Positions 32,647 through 41,816 are shown, counted from the first letter of the stretch. The stretch is DNA of 64,000 bases from Oligoflexus sp. (GCA_014378195.1 JACMOC010000014.1:62001-126000), one strand, 5' to 3'. The notes: a model not told the origin generated them from the letters alone. Translations and numbers: made by a program.

Positions 32647-34527
32647 ATGCGCGCAATTTTGCGTCAAACACGCTTGCCTTTGCGGTCGAGTCTGTTTCTA
32701 GCGACAGTTGCCGTGTTTACTGCCGCTCATGGCCCTTCTGTTCTCACACAGCATAATAACAACGCGCGTACCGGTGCTGTTTTGCAAGAGACCCACCTGG
32801 ACGTCAGCAACGTAAATAGCAAAACCTTCGGCAAACTTGCGGCTCTGAAAGTTGATGACCAAATCTATACACAGCCATTGATTGTTCCCGATAGGATGAT
32901 CAATGGTCGCGAAGGCGTGAACGTTGTGTTTGTAGCAACGGTCAACAATAGCGTTTACGCATTTGATGCTGACAATTTTGTTCCCGATCAAAAGCCGCTC
33001 TGGAGCCAAAACTACAATGATCCAAGCCAGGGAATAGGACCTGTTAAAAACACAGACGTAGGACAAAACTGCGGTGAATATCACGATTTTTCGGGCAACA
33101 TCGGGATAGTCGGAACACCAGTTATCAATGATGTCACTGACACGATGTATTTCGTAGTGCGAACCAAGCAAAATGGAAAATACTTTCAATGGCTCCACGC
33201 GATTGACATTAAAAACGGTAACGAACGTCCTAGCAGTCCCACGGAAATCAAATTTTCCGTCCCAGGCTCGGGTGAAGGCAGTGTGAATGGGATGATAGCC
33301 TTTGATCCGCGCAAGCAAAACCAAAGAACGGCTCTGCTCCTCTCGGGCAATACTGTTTATATGGGTTGGGCATCGCACTGTGATACAGGGCCCTATCACG
33401 GTTACCTGGCTGGCTTTGATGCCGATACACTTGCCCTCAAACGTGTGTTCAACACGACGCCCGGCGGTGGCGAAGGCGGCATTTGGCAAGCCGGTCAGGG
33501 CGCTTCTGCGGATGCTGACGGCAACATCTACATCGTGACAGGAAACGGCACTTTTGATGCCCATACGGGCGGAAATAATTATGGTCAGGCTTTTTTAAAA
33601 CTTGCGCCGACAGAGAGTGGATTCAAAGTGGCGAGCTGGTTTACGCCTTTTAACTATGACCAGCTGAATCGCGACGACAATGATCTTGGCGGAAGCGGAG
33701 CCCTCCTTATTCCCGATACTCATCTCGTATTAAGTGGAGGTAAAGGCGGGGTTTGGTACCTAGTCGATCGTGATAACATGGGCGGCTGGCAGGCTGATAG
33801 CGATAGCCAAATCGTGCAGAGCATCAACGTCGCTGACAATCGCCACCTTCATGGTTCACCGACCTGGTGGGAGGGACCAAACGGTAAATTCGCCTATGTT
33901 TGGGCCGAATATAAACATCTGCGCGCCTATCGATTCAATGGCACTCAATTTGAGTTGCCGGCCTTCGGCGAGAGTACGATGGCTGCCCCTGATGGTATGC
34001 CGGGCGGATTTCTTTCCATCTCTGCGTACGGTTCCAAAGCGGGAACAGGGATACTCTGGGCCTCTCATCCCTTCTTAGGCGATGCAAATCAGGCTGCCCG
34101 GGCCGGCATCTTACGAGCCTTTGATGCCTCGGATATTACCAAGGAAATTTGGAACAGTCGGCAGAACTTGAGCGATGATCTTGGCCTCTTCGCCAAATTC
34201 ACCTCACCCACAATCGCGAACGGCAAAGTCTATGCGTCGACGTTTTCCGGGCAGCTTGTCGTCTACGGCCTCCTTCCGTCCGGCTCTGGCGGCACTGTGC
34301 CTGTGCCTCAAACGGGATCTCTCACACACGGTCTGCTCTACAGCATCACGTCGGCCCAAAGCGGAAAATGCATTGATATTTCCAACGCGTCTCACAATAA
34401 CGGAGTGCGCGTTCAGCAATGGGACTGCAACAAATCTGATGCTCAGGCGTTTCGTCCCCAGGACAACGGCGACGGTAGTTATTCTCTTATTAACCTCGTA
34501 ATTTATCGATCAAATTTGGGGACTTAA
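32647..34527 (+). CDS. PQQ-like propeller protein with truncated ricin-lectin C-terminus
   Basis: 626 residues; AAGGAG upstream. An N-terminal signal-like segment (SSLFLATVAVFTAAHG) predicts export. Begins VLTQHNNNARTGAVLQET and GKLAALKVDDQIYTQPLIV, the start of the QHN-type propeller family, followed by blades with AFDADNFVPDQKPLW, GGEGGIWQAGQGASADADGNIY, WYLVDRDNMGGW and AGILRAFDASD. At about 565 a linker leads to a ricin-type lectin unit: LLYSITSAQSGKCIDIS and VQQWDCNKSDAQAF. It stops after one unit (SLINL), then a short VIYRSNLGT tail, whereas the domain normally has three units. The gene end overlaps the convergent GST-like gene by 18 bp, so the lectin domain looks cut off. Confidence 0.82.
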   Translation: MRAILRQTRLPLRSSLFLATVAVFTAAHGPSVLTQHNNNARTGAVLQETHLDVSNVNSKTFGKLAALKVDDQIYTQPLIVPDRMINGREGVNVVFVATVNNSVYAFDADNFVPDQKPLWSQNYNDPSQGIGPVKNTDVGQNCGEYHDFSGNIGIVGTPVINDVTDTMYFVVRTKQNGKYFQWLHAIDIKNGNERPSSPTEIKFSVPGSGEGSVNGMIAFDPRKQNQRTALLLSGNTVYMGWASHCDTGPYHGYLAGFDADTLALKRVFNTTPGGGEGGIWQAGQGASADADGNIYIVTGNGTFDAHTGGNNYGQAFLKLAPTESGFKVASWFTPFNYDQLNRDDNDLGGSGALLIPDTHLVLSGGKGGVWYLVDRDNMGGWQADSDSQIVQSINVADNRHLHGSPTWWEGPNGKFAYVWAEYKHLRAYRFNGTQFELPAFGESTMAAPDGMPGGFLSISAYGSKAGTGILWASHPFLGDANQAARAGILRAFDASDITKEIWNSRQNLSDDLGLFAKFTSPTIANGKVYASTFSGQLVVYGLLPSGSGGTVPVPQTGSLTHGLLYSITSAQSGKCIDISNASHNNGVRVQQWDCNKSDAQAFRPQDNGDGSYSLINLVIYRSNLGT

Positions 34528-35190
34528 ACGACCGAAAAACGCGGGTTTTTGTCCCAAATTCCAGATTTCTTCTTTTTTCATAATTGAATCAAACAGGGGC
34601 GAAGCTTGGTGATAGTTCAACCAAGTCTTGAGACGCGGTAGGTTTAATTCGGCAAAACGCGGGGGATCAACTTTTGCCCACTGCCGCACAAAAGGAAATA
34701 GAGCGACATCAATGAGGGTCTCGTGACCAGCCATAAGAAAAGGCCCCGCCGCGTTGATAAGAAAGTTCTCGAGGTCCTGGAGGAAGGCTTCACCACGGGG
34801 TCGGGCGGATTTTGATTCGGTAAATCGCTCGGGATACTTGTAGCGATCGAGATTCTGTTTGAATTCCGAGTCGCAACGCTTGATCCAGAATTTGCTAAGG
34901 TCGATGTTTTCGGTGAGCCAGCCGTCGGGATCATTGTGTTTGAGAGCGTAGAACATGATGTCGAGGCTTTCCTCGATGACTTTTCCCTCGGGCAAAACCA
35001 AGACGGGAACCGTGCCCTTCGGCGAAACAACCAAAAGCTCCTGGGGCTTGGCGCTGAGCTCAATCTCTCGCAATTCCACCGTGAGACCGCTCGACCACAA
35101 AGCCATACGCGCCCGCATGGCGAAGGGGCATCGCCGAAACGAATAAAAAATAGGATGGACGTGAGTAAAGGCGGATGATGGATTAGTCAT
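34510..35190 (-). CDS. Glutathione S-transferase-like protein
   Basis: 226 residues from ATG 35190 (GGGGTG upstream). N-terminal thioredoxin fold: HPIFYSFRRCPFAMRARMAL (possible Cys-Pro catalytic pair), VVSPKGTVPVLVLPEG with cis-Pro, and IEESLDIMFYAL with the Glu-Ser pair. C-terminal helical domain with HETLIDVALFPFVRQWA. Resembles omega/beta-type GSTs or glutaredoxin-2-like proteins, using a CPFA active site. Its 3' end overlaps the truncated lectin end of the convergent PQQ-like gene. Confidence 0.88.
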   Translation of the reverse strand: MTNPSSAFTHVHPIFYSFRRCPFAMRARMALWSSGLTVELREIELSAKPQELLVVSPKGTVPVLVLPEGKVIEESLDIMFYALKHNDPDGWLTENIDLSKFWIKRCDSEFKQNLDRYKYPERFTESKSARPRGEAFLQDLENFLINAAGPFLMAGHETLIDVALFPFVRQWAKVDPPRFAELNLPRLKTWLNYHQASPLFDSIMKKEEIWNLGQKPAFFGRLSPQI

Positions 35191-35374
35191 AAGCACCCCA
35201 TGGTGGAGTTAGTCTTTCACGGGTGTATTACAATCACGCTTAAGGCCACCGACTCCGTTGAGGGAGTGGACAGTCGATATTTGAAATCCATGAGCGCTAT
35301 CAATAAGATACCTGCATTATTGGACGGCGAGCAAGCTAAAACCCGGGCTTGCGAAAACGGCAATACCGCCATGA

Positions 35375-36280
35375 TCAAACGCGGGAATCCGGCTCAACAA
35401 AACTCCAGCGTACCTCAGGTCGATTTTTTTTGAGTCGTTTCTCAAAACTGTTGATGGCCTCCACCAAAGAGCGGGTCGTAAGACTGTCGAGCATCCTGAC
35501 TTTCATCGCTACCATCACTTCGCTCGGACCCTGCTGGATGGTGATGAGATTCAGTAACTCTTCGATGAGCGGGTCTTCGGCGACTAGCCGTCTTATTTCG
35601 GCTTCGATCTGAGGATCCGCCCTCTCCCCGACCAGAAGTGATTGAATTTCGATCGCCAGAAAAACCGCCACGCATACAAGCACGACACCGACCATGAGAC
35701 TGCCGGCCCCATCCCAACGCGGATCGCCCGTGTACCAGGCCAGAACCGTTGCCAGCATTGCAAACACGAGGCCAGCCGTAGCTGCGGAATTCTCGCCGAA
35801 AACAACGATAAGATCGGATTCTTTGGTCTGCCGCAAGTAGGACCAAAACGAAAGCGATCCCCGTCGAACGTTTATCTCTCGTATATTTTGCACGGTTGAC
35901 CAGCCTTCCAGGAGAAAGGCGATCAATAAAACGATCAAAGCCGCTTCCAGGTGATGAAGGGGCTCGGGTTCCCAGATTTTATGAAGTCCTTCGTAAATGG
36001 AGAAAACACCGCCCGCCGTAAACAGGAGTTGGGCCACAAGGAACGACCAGAAATAGAGGGCGCGTCCATAACCGAGGGGATGACTTGCATCGGCCTGTTT
36101 AGAAGCACGATTGAGCCCCAGAAAAAGTAAAATCTGATTTGTGCAGTCGGAGGCCGAGTGGATGGATTCGGCAAGCATCGCTCCTGACTTCGTGAAGAAT
36201 GCCGCCGTCGCCTTGATCAAAGCGATAGCAAGGTTGGTTGTAAACGCCTGCCAAATGTGTTTGGTGCTATGGTCTGCCAC
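35375..36280 (-). CDS. Cation diffusion facilitator (CDF) family transporter
   Basis: 301 residues; GTG 36280 with GGAG at 9 nt. Six hydrophobic helices. Helix II carries AESIHSASDCTNQILLFLG; helix V carries FGENSAATAGLVFAML, so the transport site has H-x3-D in helix II and E/N in helix V. This departs from the zinc H/D-x3-D pair, and metal preference cannot be told. The HPLGYGRALYFW motif is typical. The C-terminal cytoplasmic ferredoxin-like domain (about 205-301) is present. Moves divalent metals out of the cytoplasm in exchange for protons. Confidence 0.9.
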   Translation of the reverse strand: MADHSTKHIWQAFTTNLAIALIKATAAFFTKSGAMLAESIHSASDCTNQILLFLGLNRASKQADASHPLGYGRALYFWSFLVAQLLFTAGGVFSIYEGLHKIWEPEPLHHLEAALIVLLIAFLLEGWSTVQNIREINVRRGSLSFWSYLRQTKESDLIVVFGENSAATAGLVFAMLATVLAWYTGDPRWDGAGSLMVGVVLVCVAVFLAIEIQSLLVGERADPQIEAEIRRLVAEDPLIEELLNLITIQQGPSEVMVAMKVRMLDSLTTRSLVEAINSFEKRLKKNRPEVRWSFVEPDSRV

Positions 36281-36365
36281 TCTTCGAAACTCCTAAACCC
36301 CGGTGTCCTCAATACGTCAGCGACCAACCATAGCGGATTTGGAGCGGGGGATCCAAAATAAAAGA

Positions 36366-36392
36366 AAGCCTGAACAGCGAATGTTCAGGCTT
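36366..36392 (-). terminator. Rho-independent terminator of the DUF4360 gene
   Basis: Perfect 10-bp stem AAGCCTGAAC/GTTCAGGCTT, loop AGCGAAT. Read on the minus strand it is followed by TCTTTTATTTTG. Confidence 0.78.
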
Positions 36393-36450
36393 CCCAACTA
36401 TTTTTCGAAGGTAAAATGCAGCCCAATAACTCAAGGTTCAGCCGAAAAGC

Positions 36451-37071
36451 TCACGAGCCGCAAGCTTTGATACGAACCGGAAGTTGAATGGAATCGAGGG
36501 TTGCGACCGATCCGTTTGCTAGACAGGACCGGATATCCGCGCCGATACGCAAAGCGACGGTCACTGTCTCAGCCCGTTGAGCATCACACGGACTCCAAAG
36601 GCTTTCCGCGCCAGTATAAGTATGTCCCGCCACAAAATTCTTTGCCGAAGGACCGTTGGCACTTACGGACTGTGTCGATGTCGCGCCCTGACCTTCAAAG
36701 AAATTGGTCACTGTCACAGTGCGAGTCTCCTCCGCCTGGAGGGCCTCGTTGCCCCGCGCTTCAAAGCTACCGAGGCTATAGGTATAACCAGCCGGGAGGT
36801 TCATGCTGATCGTTATAGAGCAGGTTTTGCGGCTCTCTGTCAGTGGAACCCCGTCGCCTCTTTGCGTAACCATGCCTGAGAAGTTGAGATGGAGGCGCGA
36901 ACCGTCCCACCGAACATTGGTACCACTGTCCCCTTGAGGGCATCCTGAGCCAATAAAGCTCACGGTGGGCGCAGCGGATTGGAAAGAATTATCGGCTCTG
37001 ACAGCTGTGCTGAAGAGTGACAAAAGACTCGCACCGAAAAGGGTACCGATTCTGAAAGTTGTTTTTATCAT
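36451..37071 (-). CDS. DUF4360-type secreted protein
   Basis: 206 residues from ATG 37071 (AAGGAG at 8 nt). Sec signal (LFGASLLSLFSTAVRA). Domain: VSFIGSGCPQGDSG, a strand with RLHLNFSG, then RKTCSITISMNLPAGYTYSLGSF. This arrangement of GCPQG, then C plus PxGYxY, identifies the DUF4360 family, common in fungi and some bacteria and of unknown function. Further Cys residues (PCDAQ, SCLANG, KACGS) probably form disulfides, so it should be extracytoplasmic. Own terminator. Confidence 0.85.
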   Translation of the reverse strand: MIKTTFRIGTLFGASLLSLFSTAVRADNSFQSAAPTVSFIGSGCPQGDSGTNVRWDGSRLHLNFSGMVTQRGDGVPLTESRKTCSITISMNLPAGYTYSLGSFEARGNEALQAEETRTVTVTNFFEGQGATSTQSVSANGPSAKNFVAGHTYTGAESLWSPCDAQRAETVTVALRIGADIRSCLANGSVATLDSIQLPVRIKACGS

Positions 37072-37245
37072 GAGCAATCTCCTTAGATCATCTTGGTTTC
37101 TTTGCTAAGGCCACTTTCGCACCGCTCCATGGCGGCGGCAAGGCTAAAGGAACGAAGTGTTCTGTAAGCCCCTAACTGGGCAGAACATCCCCAGGATGAT
37201 ACTCTCTCCGATTGAATCCACTTGATCTAGCTAGGAAGAATACTG

Positions 37246-37737
37246 ATGCCCCATAGTATCGCGGCACTGAATCAACAAACGCTTCATATGTCTGTTCTTG
37301 TTACGCCTGACATGGTGAATTTTTCAGGGCACATGCATGGAGGGGATCTTTTAAAAAACCTCGACCGTGTCGCTTATGCCTGTGCAATGCGCTACGCGGC
37401 CTGCAACGTTGTCACACTCTCGGTTGATAAAGTGCTTTTTAAACAGCCGATCAATATTGGGGATCTGATTACATTTCTTGCATCGGTGAATTATACGGGA
37501 CGCACGTCCATCGAGGTGGGAATCAAAGTAATTGCAGAAGATCTGAAGGCGAAAAGCATACGGCACACCAACAGTTGTTATTTTACTATGGTGGCCGTTG
37601 GCGAGGGCAACATACCACAGGAAGTCCCTATGTTTGTGCCCGTGACGAAGGAAGAGATCGAGCGGCATGGCCGTGCAAAAGAGCGTCGCGAAAAGAGCTT
37701 AAAAGATGGGCATCCACGCCCTAAAGCTAATGTCTAA
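37246..37737 (+). CDS. Acyl-CoA thioesterase (hotdog fold, YciA/BACH-like)
   Basis: 163 residues; AGGAAG precedes the ATG. Hotdog signature: MVNFSGHMHGGDLLKNLDRVAY with the catalytic-loop HMHGG and an acidic residue, then VTLSVDKVLFKQPINIGDLI, a sheet with TGRTSIEVGIKVIAED, and CYFTMVAVG. Hydrolyses acyl-CoA esters in the cytoplasm; chain-length preference unknown. Arg/Lys-rich tail. Its stop overlaps the end of a possible minus-strand remnant. Confidence 0.9.
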   Translation: MPHSIAALNQQTLHMSVLVTPDMVNFSGHMHGGDLLKNLDRVAYACAMRYAACNVVTLSVDKVLFKQPINIGDLITFLASVNYTGRTSIEVGIKVIAEDLKAKSIRHTNSCYFTMVAVGEGNIPQEVPMFVPVTKEEIERHGRAKERREKSLKDGHPRPKANV

Positions 37738-37865
37738 GCGCGCGTTCCTATGTAGATACCCATGCTATCTTTACCGAATTTGGCCTGCTCCGCGCCCATA
37801 GCCTGCAGAAAGTCGAAATAGAGATTGGCGCGGGGTGTTTCCGAGTTCACAGCGTCTGGTTTACT
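37734..37865 (-). pseudogene. Possible C-terminal remnant of an unidentified gene
   Basis: A 43-codon open stretch on the minus strand with no start reads PRANLYFDFLQAMGAEQAKFG and ends GIYIGTRA. It looks like natural protein and faintly recalls the C-terminus of DUF1552/DUF1501-type proteins (NL-x-x-x-LLQAMG-x-x-x-x-x-FG). A TGA closes the frame upstream. Weak evidence; it might be chance. Confidence 0.25.
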
Positions 37866-37876
37866 TCAGTTTTAAA

Positions 37877-38590
37877 TTAGAAATAAACACCGAGACGAAC
37901 GCCGACATACACTCCGGCCGCTTGTTCGGCGAAGGTGGTGTCCTTGGTGATAATATCGTATTTTCTCAACCGATAACCGACGAGGAAATCAAGGATACGC
38001 TCCGTAACGTCAAAGGCGATGTGTACATCGGCTTCCTTACGATTACCGAGCTGAGTTCCTTGAGCAAGTTTGTCGAAGATATGCGTGCTTTTTACAAGCA
38101 TCGCATCGCCGTTCAGGACGATGCCGGGATAAAGAGTGCCGGTCCATCCGAGCCCCATGTTCATGCCTGTGCCGAACAGCCCAACGGTTTTCACATCTTT
38201 ATTTTTGACATCGATTTCGGACAGACTCACGCCGACCGAAGGCATGATGCCCCAGAGACGTCCCCTGAGCCGCACGTCTGTAAAATTCGTAGCCGACTCG
38301 CTTTGATTGAGTGTGAACGGAACCACATCGATCGAATTCCGAACCGAAAGGCCGACCACGCGGGATTCCCCAAACCAGCCGCCGACTTCATAAGCGATAG
38401 ACGAATGTGAATCTTTACTACCAGCCGCTTTGCTGTCGAAAGTCGTTGAGCTCACGTCACCACGCAAATATAGGGTTTGCGCTTCTTTTGCGTTGCTATC
38501 ACCGGTTACTTGGCTCCGCGTTTGGGACTGCGCTGGTGAGCAGGCAAGGCCGCAGGCGATCAGGCTTAACTTTTGCCACGTTTTTAGCAT
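37877..38590 (-). CDS. Outer-membrane beta-barrel-like protein
   Basis: 237 residues; GGAGAG precedes ATG 38590. N-terminal signal LSLIACGLACSPAQSQ. Alternating strands (YEVGGWFGESRVVGLSVRNS, FTDVRLRGRLWGIMPSVGVSL, VGLFGTGMNMGLGWTGTLYP) and a final VYVGVRLGVYF. The terminal Phe with aromatic/hydrophobic alternation is the classical signal for the BAM assembly machine. No named family recognised. Single gene. Confidence 0.75.
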   Translation of the reverse strand: MLKTWQKLSLIACGLACSPAQSQTRSQVTGDSNAKEAQTLYLRGDVSSTTFDSKAAGSKDSHSSIAYEVGGWFGESRVVGLSVRNSIDVVPFTLNQSESATNFTDVRLRGRLWGIMPSVGVSLSEIDVKNKDVKTVGLFGTGMNMGLGWTGTLYPGIVLNGDAMLVKSTHIFDKLAQGTQLGNRKEADVHIAFDVTERILDFLVGYRLRKYDIITKDTTFAEQAAGVYVGVRLGVYF

Positions 38591-39017
38591 CGGTTCTCTC
38601 CGTTTTTCCAGATCTTCATGGGCATTGAGGCGCCCGATATGACCATTATACGGAAAAACACTAGGAACTAACGGACTCCCCCCGATGCGCTACTTGTGAG
38701 AACAGGTAGGTTTCGTAAAAATCTGAAGCAAATAAAGGGCATCAAAGTCTTGAATTATTTGTGAGGACGAGAAAAAGCGATCTGACCCGCCTTTTGAGAC
38801 GGCTTTTGTCGCCAAATGAGAGCAGAAGTAAGGGGCCAGCCCTCAAAAACAGCTGCATTTGACAGCTGCAATATTAAGTAACTGAAATCGCTACAACAAT
38901 CAAAGATTAATGATACCGGAATCGCGAAAGGGAATTGACCGGGCGGAGGTTTTCATTGCACCCTGCCTCCATCCCTAATCGAGGGAATTCACCTTAACCA
39001 CGATTTGAGAGCAAGCT
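38591..39017. other. Intergenic region, no gene recognised
   Basis: 427 bp between divergent genes. A direct repeat CAGCTGCA/CAGCTGCAA occurs at 38849-38876 (CAGCTG is itself palindromic). No tRNA, strong promoter or reading frame with a ribosome site is visible. Confidence 0.4.
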
Positions 39018-39185
39018 ATGTCCGCAACAACACCTCCCGCGAAACGCGAACATCGTCATACTGGAATTCGTCACCATGCAACCCAACCGCACGGAATACT
39101 TTTAATCGCTGCTATCATTTTTGTTATGGCCTGGGGATTCTGGACATTTTTCCTTGCCTCACCCGCAACTGTTCCCGTTCCTTAA
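39018..39185 (+). CDS. 55-aa single-pass membrane protein
   Basis: ATG 39018 (GAGAG at 5 nt) to TAA 39183. The first 26 residues are basic and His-rich (KREHRHTGIRHHATQPHG), followed by one transmembrane helix (ILLIAAIIFVMAWGFWTFFL) and a short ASPATVPVP end. Orientation rule suggests the basic end is cytoplasmic. No family. First of three small plus-strand genes (39018, 39332, 39666). Confidence 0.6.
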   Translation: MSATTPPAKREHRHTGIRHHATQPHGILLIAAIIFVMAWGFWTFFLASPATVPVP

Positions 39186-39331
39186 ATCACGATTCAAAGA
39201 CGCCGAAGATTTGGCGGGATCTCTCAGAGTGGCTTGCAGGCGCGCTTTCCCGCGAACGCATCAGGACCGCGCAGCTTTTTTTTGATCCTGTGGTCAGTTA
39301 AGCTGTGAGTAACTTTATGCTGGAGGTCTCA

Positions 39332-39643
39332 ATGCCCATCAATCGACACATAAGCCTCTTGGAAAATCGAACCGGCCAACTGCAGTCTCTCCTTCGGACC
39401 AAAGGCTGTTCAGAACTTGGTTATGGCTGTCTCTTAAATGTGATAGCCGAAGGGGATGGATGGAGTGATTGGCAGGATTTTATGGATCACGGGCGCTTTG
39501 CGGCCATCGAAAGAAATTGGTTCGACCGCACCTTAAAAGCATTGGATCGTCTGGGAATCGAAGGCCTTAAGCTTGACGATTTGAAAAAACTCGAGCAATT
39601 CACGCCGCGCGAAGATACCCGGTCACGCGAAGTCACAATGTAA
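39332..39643 (+). CDS. Small cytoplasmic protein, unknown
   Basis: 103 residues from ATG 39332 (GGAGG at 5 nt; an upstream in-frame start at 39305 lacks one). Soluble and largely helical: HISLLENRTGQLQSLLRTKG, then WSDWQDFMDHGRFAAIERNW, LKALDRLGIEGLKLDDLKKL. Ends in a charged TPREDTRSREVTM. No family recognised. The next small gene, a lipoprotein, starts 22 bp downstream, so they are probably co-transcribed. Confidence 0.6.
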   Translation: MPINRHISLLENRTGQLQSLLRTKGCSELGYGCLLNVIAEGDGWSDWQDFMDHGRFAAIERNWFDRTLKALDRLGIEGLKLDDLKKLEQFTPREDTRSREVTM

Positions 39644-39665
39644 TCTTTATGCAAAGAGGTCCAGG

Positions 39666-39938
39666 ATGAAAAGCCAAGGTTCTTTTCTCGTCCTCGTGTT
39701 CAGCTCCTTTGCCTGTCTCATGGGAGGAGCATGCAGTAAACATCGGCATTCGGTAGCCGAGAGTTCGGCGCCGTCACAGGCGGAATCGTTACCCCTCGTA
39801 CCTGTCTTGCCGACCGATCCAAATTGCGCCGATCTCAAAGCAGGCGAGCAGGGCCATAGCCCCGGTCCGGGTATGAATCACTGCTCAGCCGATTCAAAAA
39901 TCCCAGGCGTGGGTCCTGATCAACTGGGTGGTCGCTAA
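39666..39938 (+). CDS. Small lipoprotein
   Basis: 90 residues; AGAGG precedes the ATG. Signal VLVFSSFACLMGGAC with the lipobox Cys at about 23 (LMGGAC). Mature part is Pro/Ser/His-rich with two Cys (NCADL and NHCSA) that may pair. No domain recognised. Probably ends the small-gene transcript at the hairpin just downstream. Confidence 0.65.
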   Translation: MKSQGSFLVLVFSSFACLMGGACSKHRHSVAESSAPSQAESLPLVPVLPTDPNCADLKAGEQGHSPGPGMNHCSADSKIPGVGPDQLGGR

Positions 39939-39946
39939 AGTTCATA

Positions 39947-39974
39947 AACGTTCTCACCCAAGAGGACGTTTTTA
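39947..39974 (+). terminator. Rho-independent terminator between convergent genes
   Basis: Stem AACGTTCTC/GAGGACGTT (one mismatch), loop ACCCAA, followed by TTTTTA. It abuts the end of the ABC transporter gene. Confidence 0.75.
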
Positions 39975-41732
39975 TTCCAAAATTTCGACGTATTGCCGAT
40001 TCACGAGTCTGTGATATACCCCATCGGTGTTTTTCATTAGAGTCTCGTGAATCCCGCTCTCAACGACCTCCCCCGCTTGAATCACAAGCACCCTATCGGC
40101 ATTTCGCACCGTCGAGAGACGATGCGCGATAACAAGCGTCGTCCGACCCTTCATTAGCCGGTCCAGTGCCTCCTGAACGAGATGTTCGCTCTCCGCATCC
40201 AAAGCACTGGTTGCTTCGTCGAGAATGAGGATACGCGGGTCCTTCAGCATCGCACGGGCGATAGCGACCCTTTGCCTTTGGCCTCCCGAAAGTTGGACCC
40301 CACGCTCCCCTACGATCGTTTCATAAGCGTCAGGGAAATTCTCGACGAATCCAGCGGCGTTGGCCGCGCGTGCAGCATCGCGCACGGCTTCGTCACTCGC
40401 GTCCGCCTTTCCGTAACGAATATTCGCTGCGATCGTTCCGCTCAATAGAACCGGATCCTGCGAAACCACTCCAATATGTTGATGGAGCCAATTTCCATCA
40501 AGGCCTCTTAAATCCAGGGAATCAATCAGAACGCTTCCAGACGCAGGATCATAAAAGCGCGACAGCAGAGCTGCGATCGTCGATTTCCCGCTACCCGATG
40601 GCCCCACCAGGGCCACGACTTCGCCAGCTTCGATCGCTAGATCCAGCGCTTTTAATACCTGATAGTCCGGGCGCGAGGGATAGCTGAAACTCACGGCCTT
40701 GAAATCGATACGTCCCTTCATCTGCTCGGGTTTTTGTCCGCCGTTCAAAACGATCAGGGGTTTTCTATCCAGTATTTCAAAAATGCGTCTGGCAGCTCCC
40801 GTTGCCGCCATCAGCTCGGTCCACTGGCTGCCCAACGCACCAAAGGAAATCGCCACTGTCATCGCATACAAGATGAAGGACGTGAGATCACCCACTGTCA
40901 TGTGTCCTGCCACCACGAGGCGCCCACCGTACCAAAGAACGGCAACGATTGCGGAGAACCCCAAACAGCTGCCGATCGCTGTGATCGTGGCGATCGTTTT
41001 GATTCGAAGGCGCGCGAGCTTATAGGATTCCTGGACGACCGATTTATAACGCGAGACCTCAAATGATTCTTTGGCGAACGAGCGAACTGTTCGAATGCCG
41101 GAGATCGTTTCTTCGGCGACGACACCGGTTTCCGCAACGGCATCCTGAACATCGCGGGAAATTGTTTTTAAGCGTTTACCAAGTATGACCGTGCCCAAAG
41201 CGATCAGCGGTACACACAGCAATAGGCCACCGGTCAATGTCGGCGACGTATAGACCAGGAGAACAAGGCCGCCGATGGCGCTCCCGAAGTTTCGCATGGT
41301 AATTGAAATGTTGATACTTACCGCATTTTGCAAAATCGTCGAATCCGAAGACAGGCGACTCATAAGTTCGCCGGTGCGGCGGCTATCAAAAAAGGCAATA
41401 TCCTGTTCGACTATCGATTGATAAACATCGCCGCGCAAACGTGCAACGATACGCTCGCCAGCAAGGGTGAAAAAATAATAACGAAAGGCTGCTGCAAATC
41501 CCTGCGCAATGAATACGGCAAGGATGATAAGCGACGTTCGGTCAATGGCGGCCGTGTTGCCGGAACCAAGCGCTTCGTCAATGATCAGACGCACGGCCTG
41601 CGGATAAGAGAGAAGCATGGCGCTGCTGATCACGAGGAAAAAGAGCCCGCTGCCGATCATTTTTCGTTCCGGCCAGGCTAAGCTTAATATGCGGCTCATA
41701 CCGTAAGTGGGGAGGTCGGTGGTTTTGGTCAT
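39972..41732 (-). CDS. ABC exporter, fused membrane and ATPase half-transporter (MsbA/BmrA-like)
   Basis: 586 residues from ATG 41732 (GAGG at 6 nt). Six-helix exporter domain (about 20-310) with the coupling-helix motif RLRGDVYQSIVEQDIAFFDSRRTG-type region and ETISGIRTVRSFAKES. The ATPase has Walker A (VGPSGSGKST), Q loop (VSQDPVLL), signature LSGGQRQR, Walker B LILDEATSALD and H-loop IAHRLSTV, so all catalytic elements are intact. Works as a homodimer exporting lipids or drugs; the substrate is not deducible. Convergent with the small lipoprotein gene. Confidence 0.93.
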   Translation of the reverse strand: MTKTTDLPTYGMSRILSLAWPERKMIGSGLFFLVISSAMLLSYPQAVRLIIDEALGSGNTAAIDRTSLIILAVFIAQGFAAAFRYYFFTLAGERIVARLRGDVYQSIVEQDIAFFDSRRTGELMSRLSSDSTILQNAVSINISITMRNFGSAIGGLVLLVYTSPTLTGGLLLCVPLIALGTVILGKRLKTISRDVQDAVAETGVVAEETISGIRTVRSFAKESFEVSRYKSVVQESYKLARLRIKTIATITAIGSCLGFSAIVAVLWYGGRLVVAGHMTVGDLTSFILYAMTVAISFGALGSQWTELMAATGAARRIFEILDRKPLIVLNGGQKPEQMKGRIDFKAVSFSYPSRPDYQVLKALDLAIEAGEVVALVGPSGSGKSTIAALLSRFYDPASGSVLIDSLDLRGLDGNWLHQHIGVVSQDPVLLSGTIAANIRYGKADASDEAVRDAARAANAAGFVENFPDAYETIVGERGVQLSGGQRQRVAIARAMLKDPRILILDEATSALDAESEHLVQEALDRLMKGRTTLVIAHRLSTVRNADRVLVIQAGEVVESGIHETLMKNTDGVYHRLVNRQYVEILE

Positions 41733-41816
41733 GAAAGCCTCGGTGTAAAATGCAGCAGGAGAGGAGATCCACGCAAAGATTACCATAACTCCTCCAGCGG
41801 CGGACACTTCACGCAC

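Noticed and set aside
39005..39301. 98-codon plus frame with a natural-looking end (KIWRDLSEWLAGALSRERIR)
   Set aside because: It overlaps the better 55-codon gene in another frame. The tail region after 39190 could be a scrap of a further gene, but no family or start supports it.
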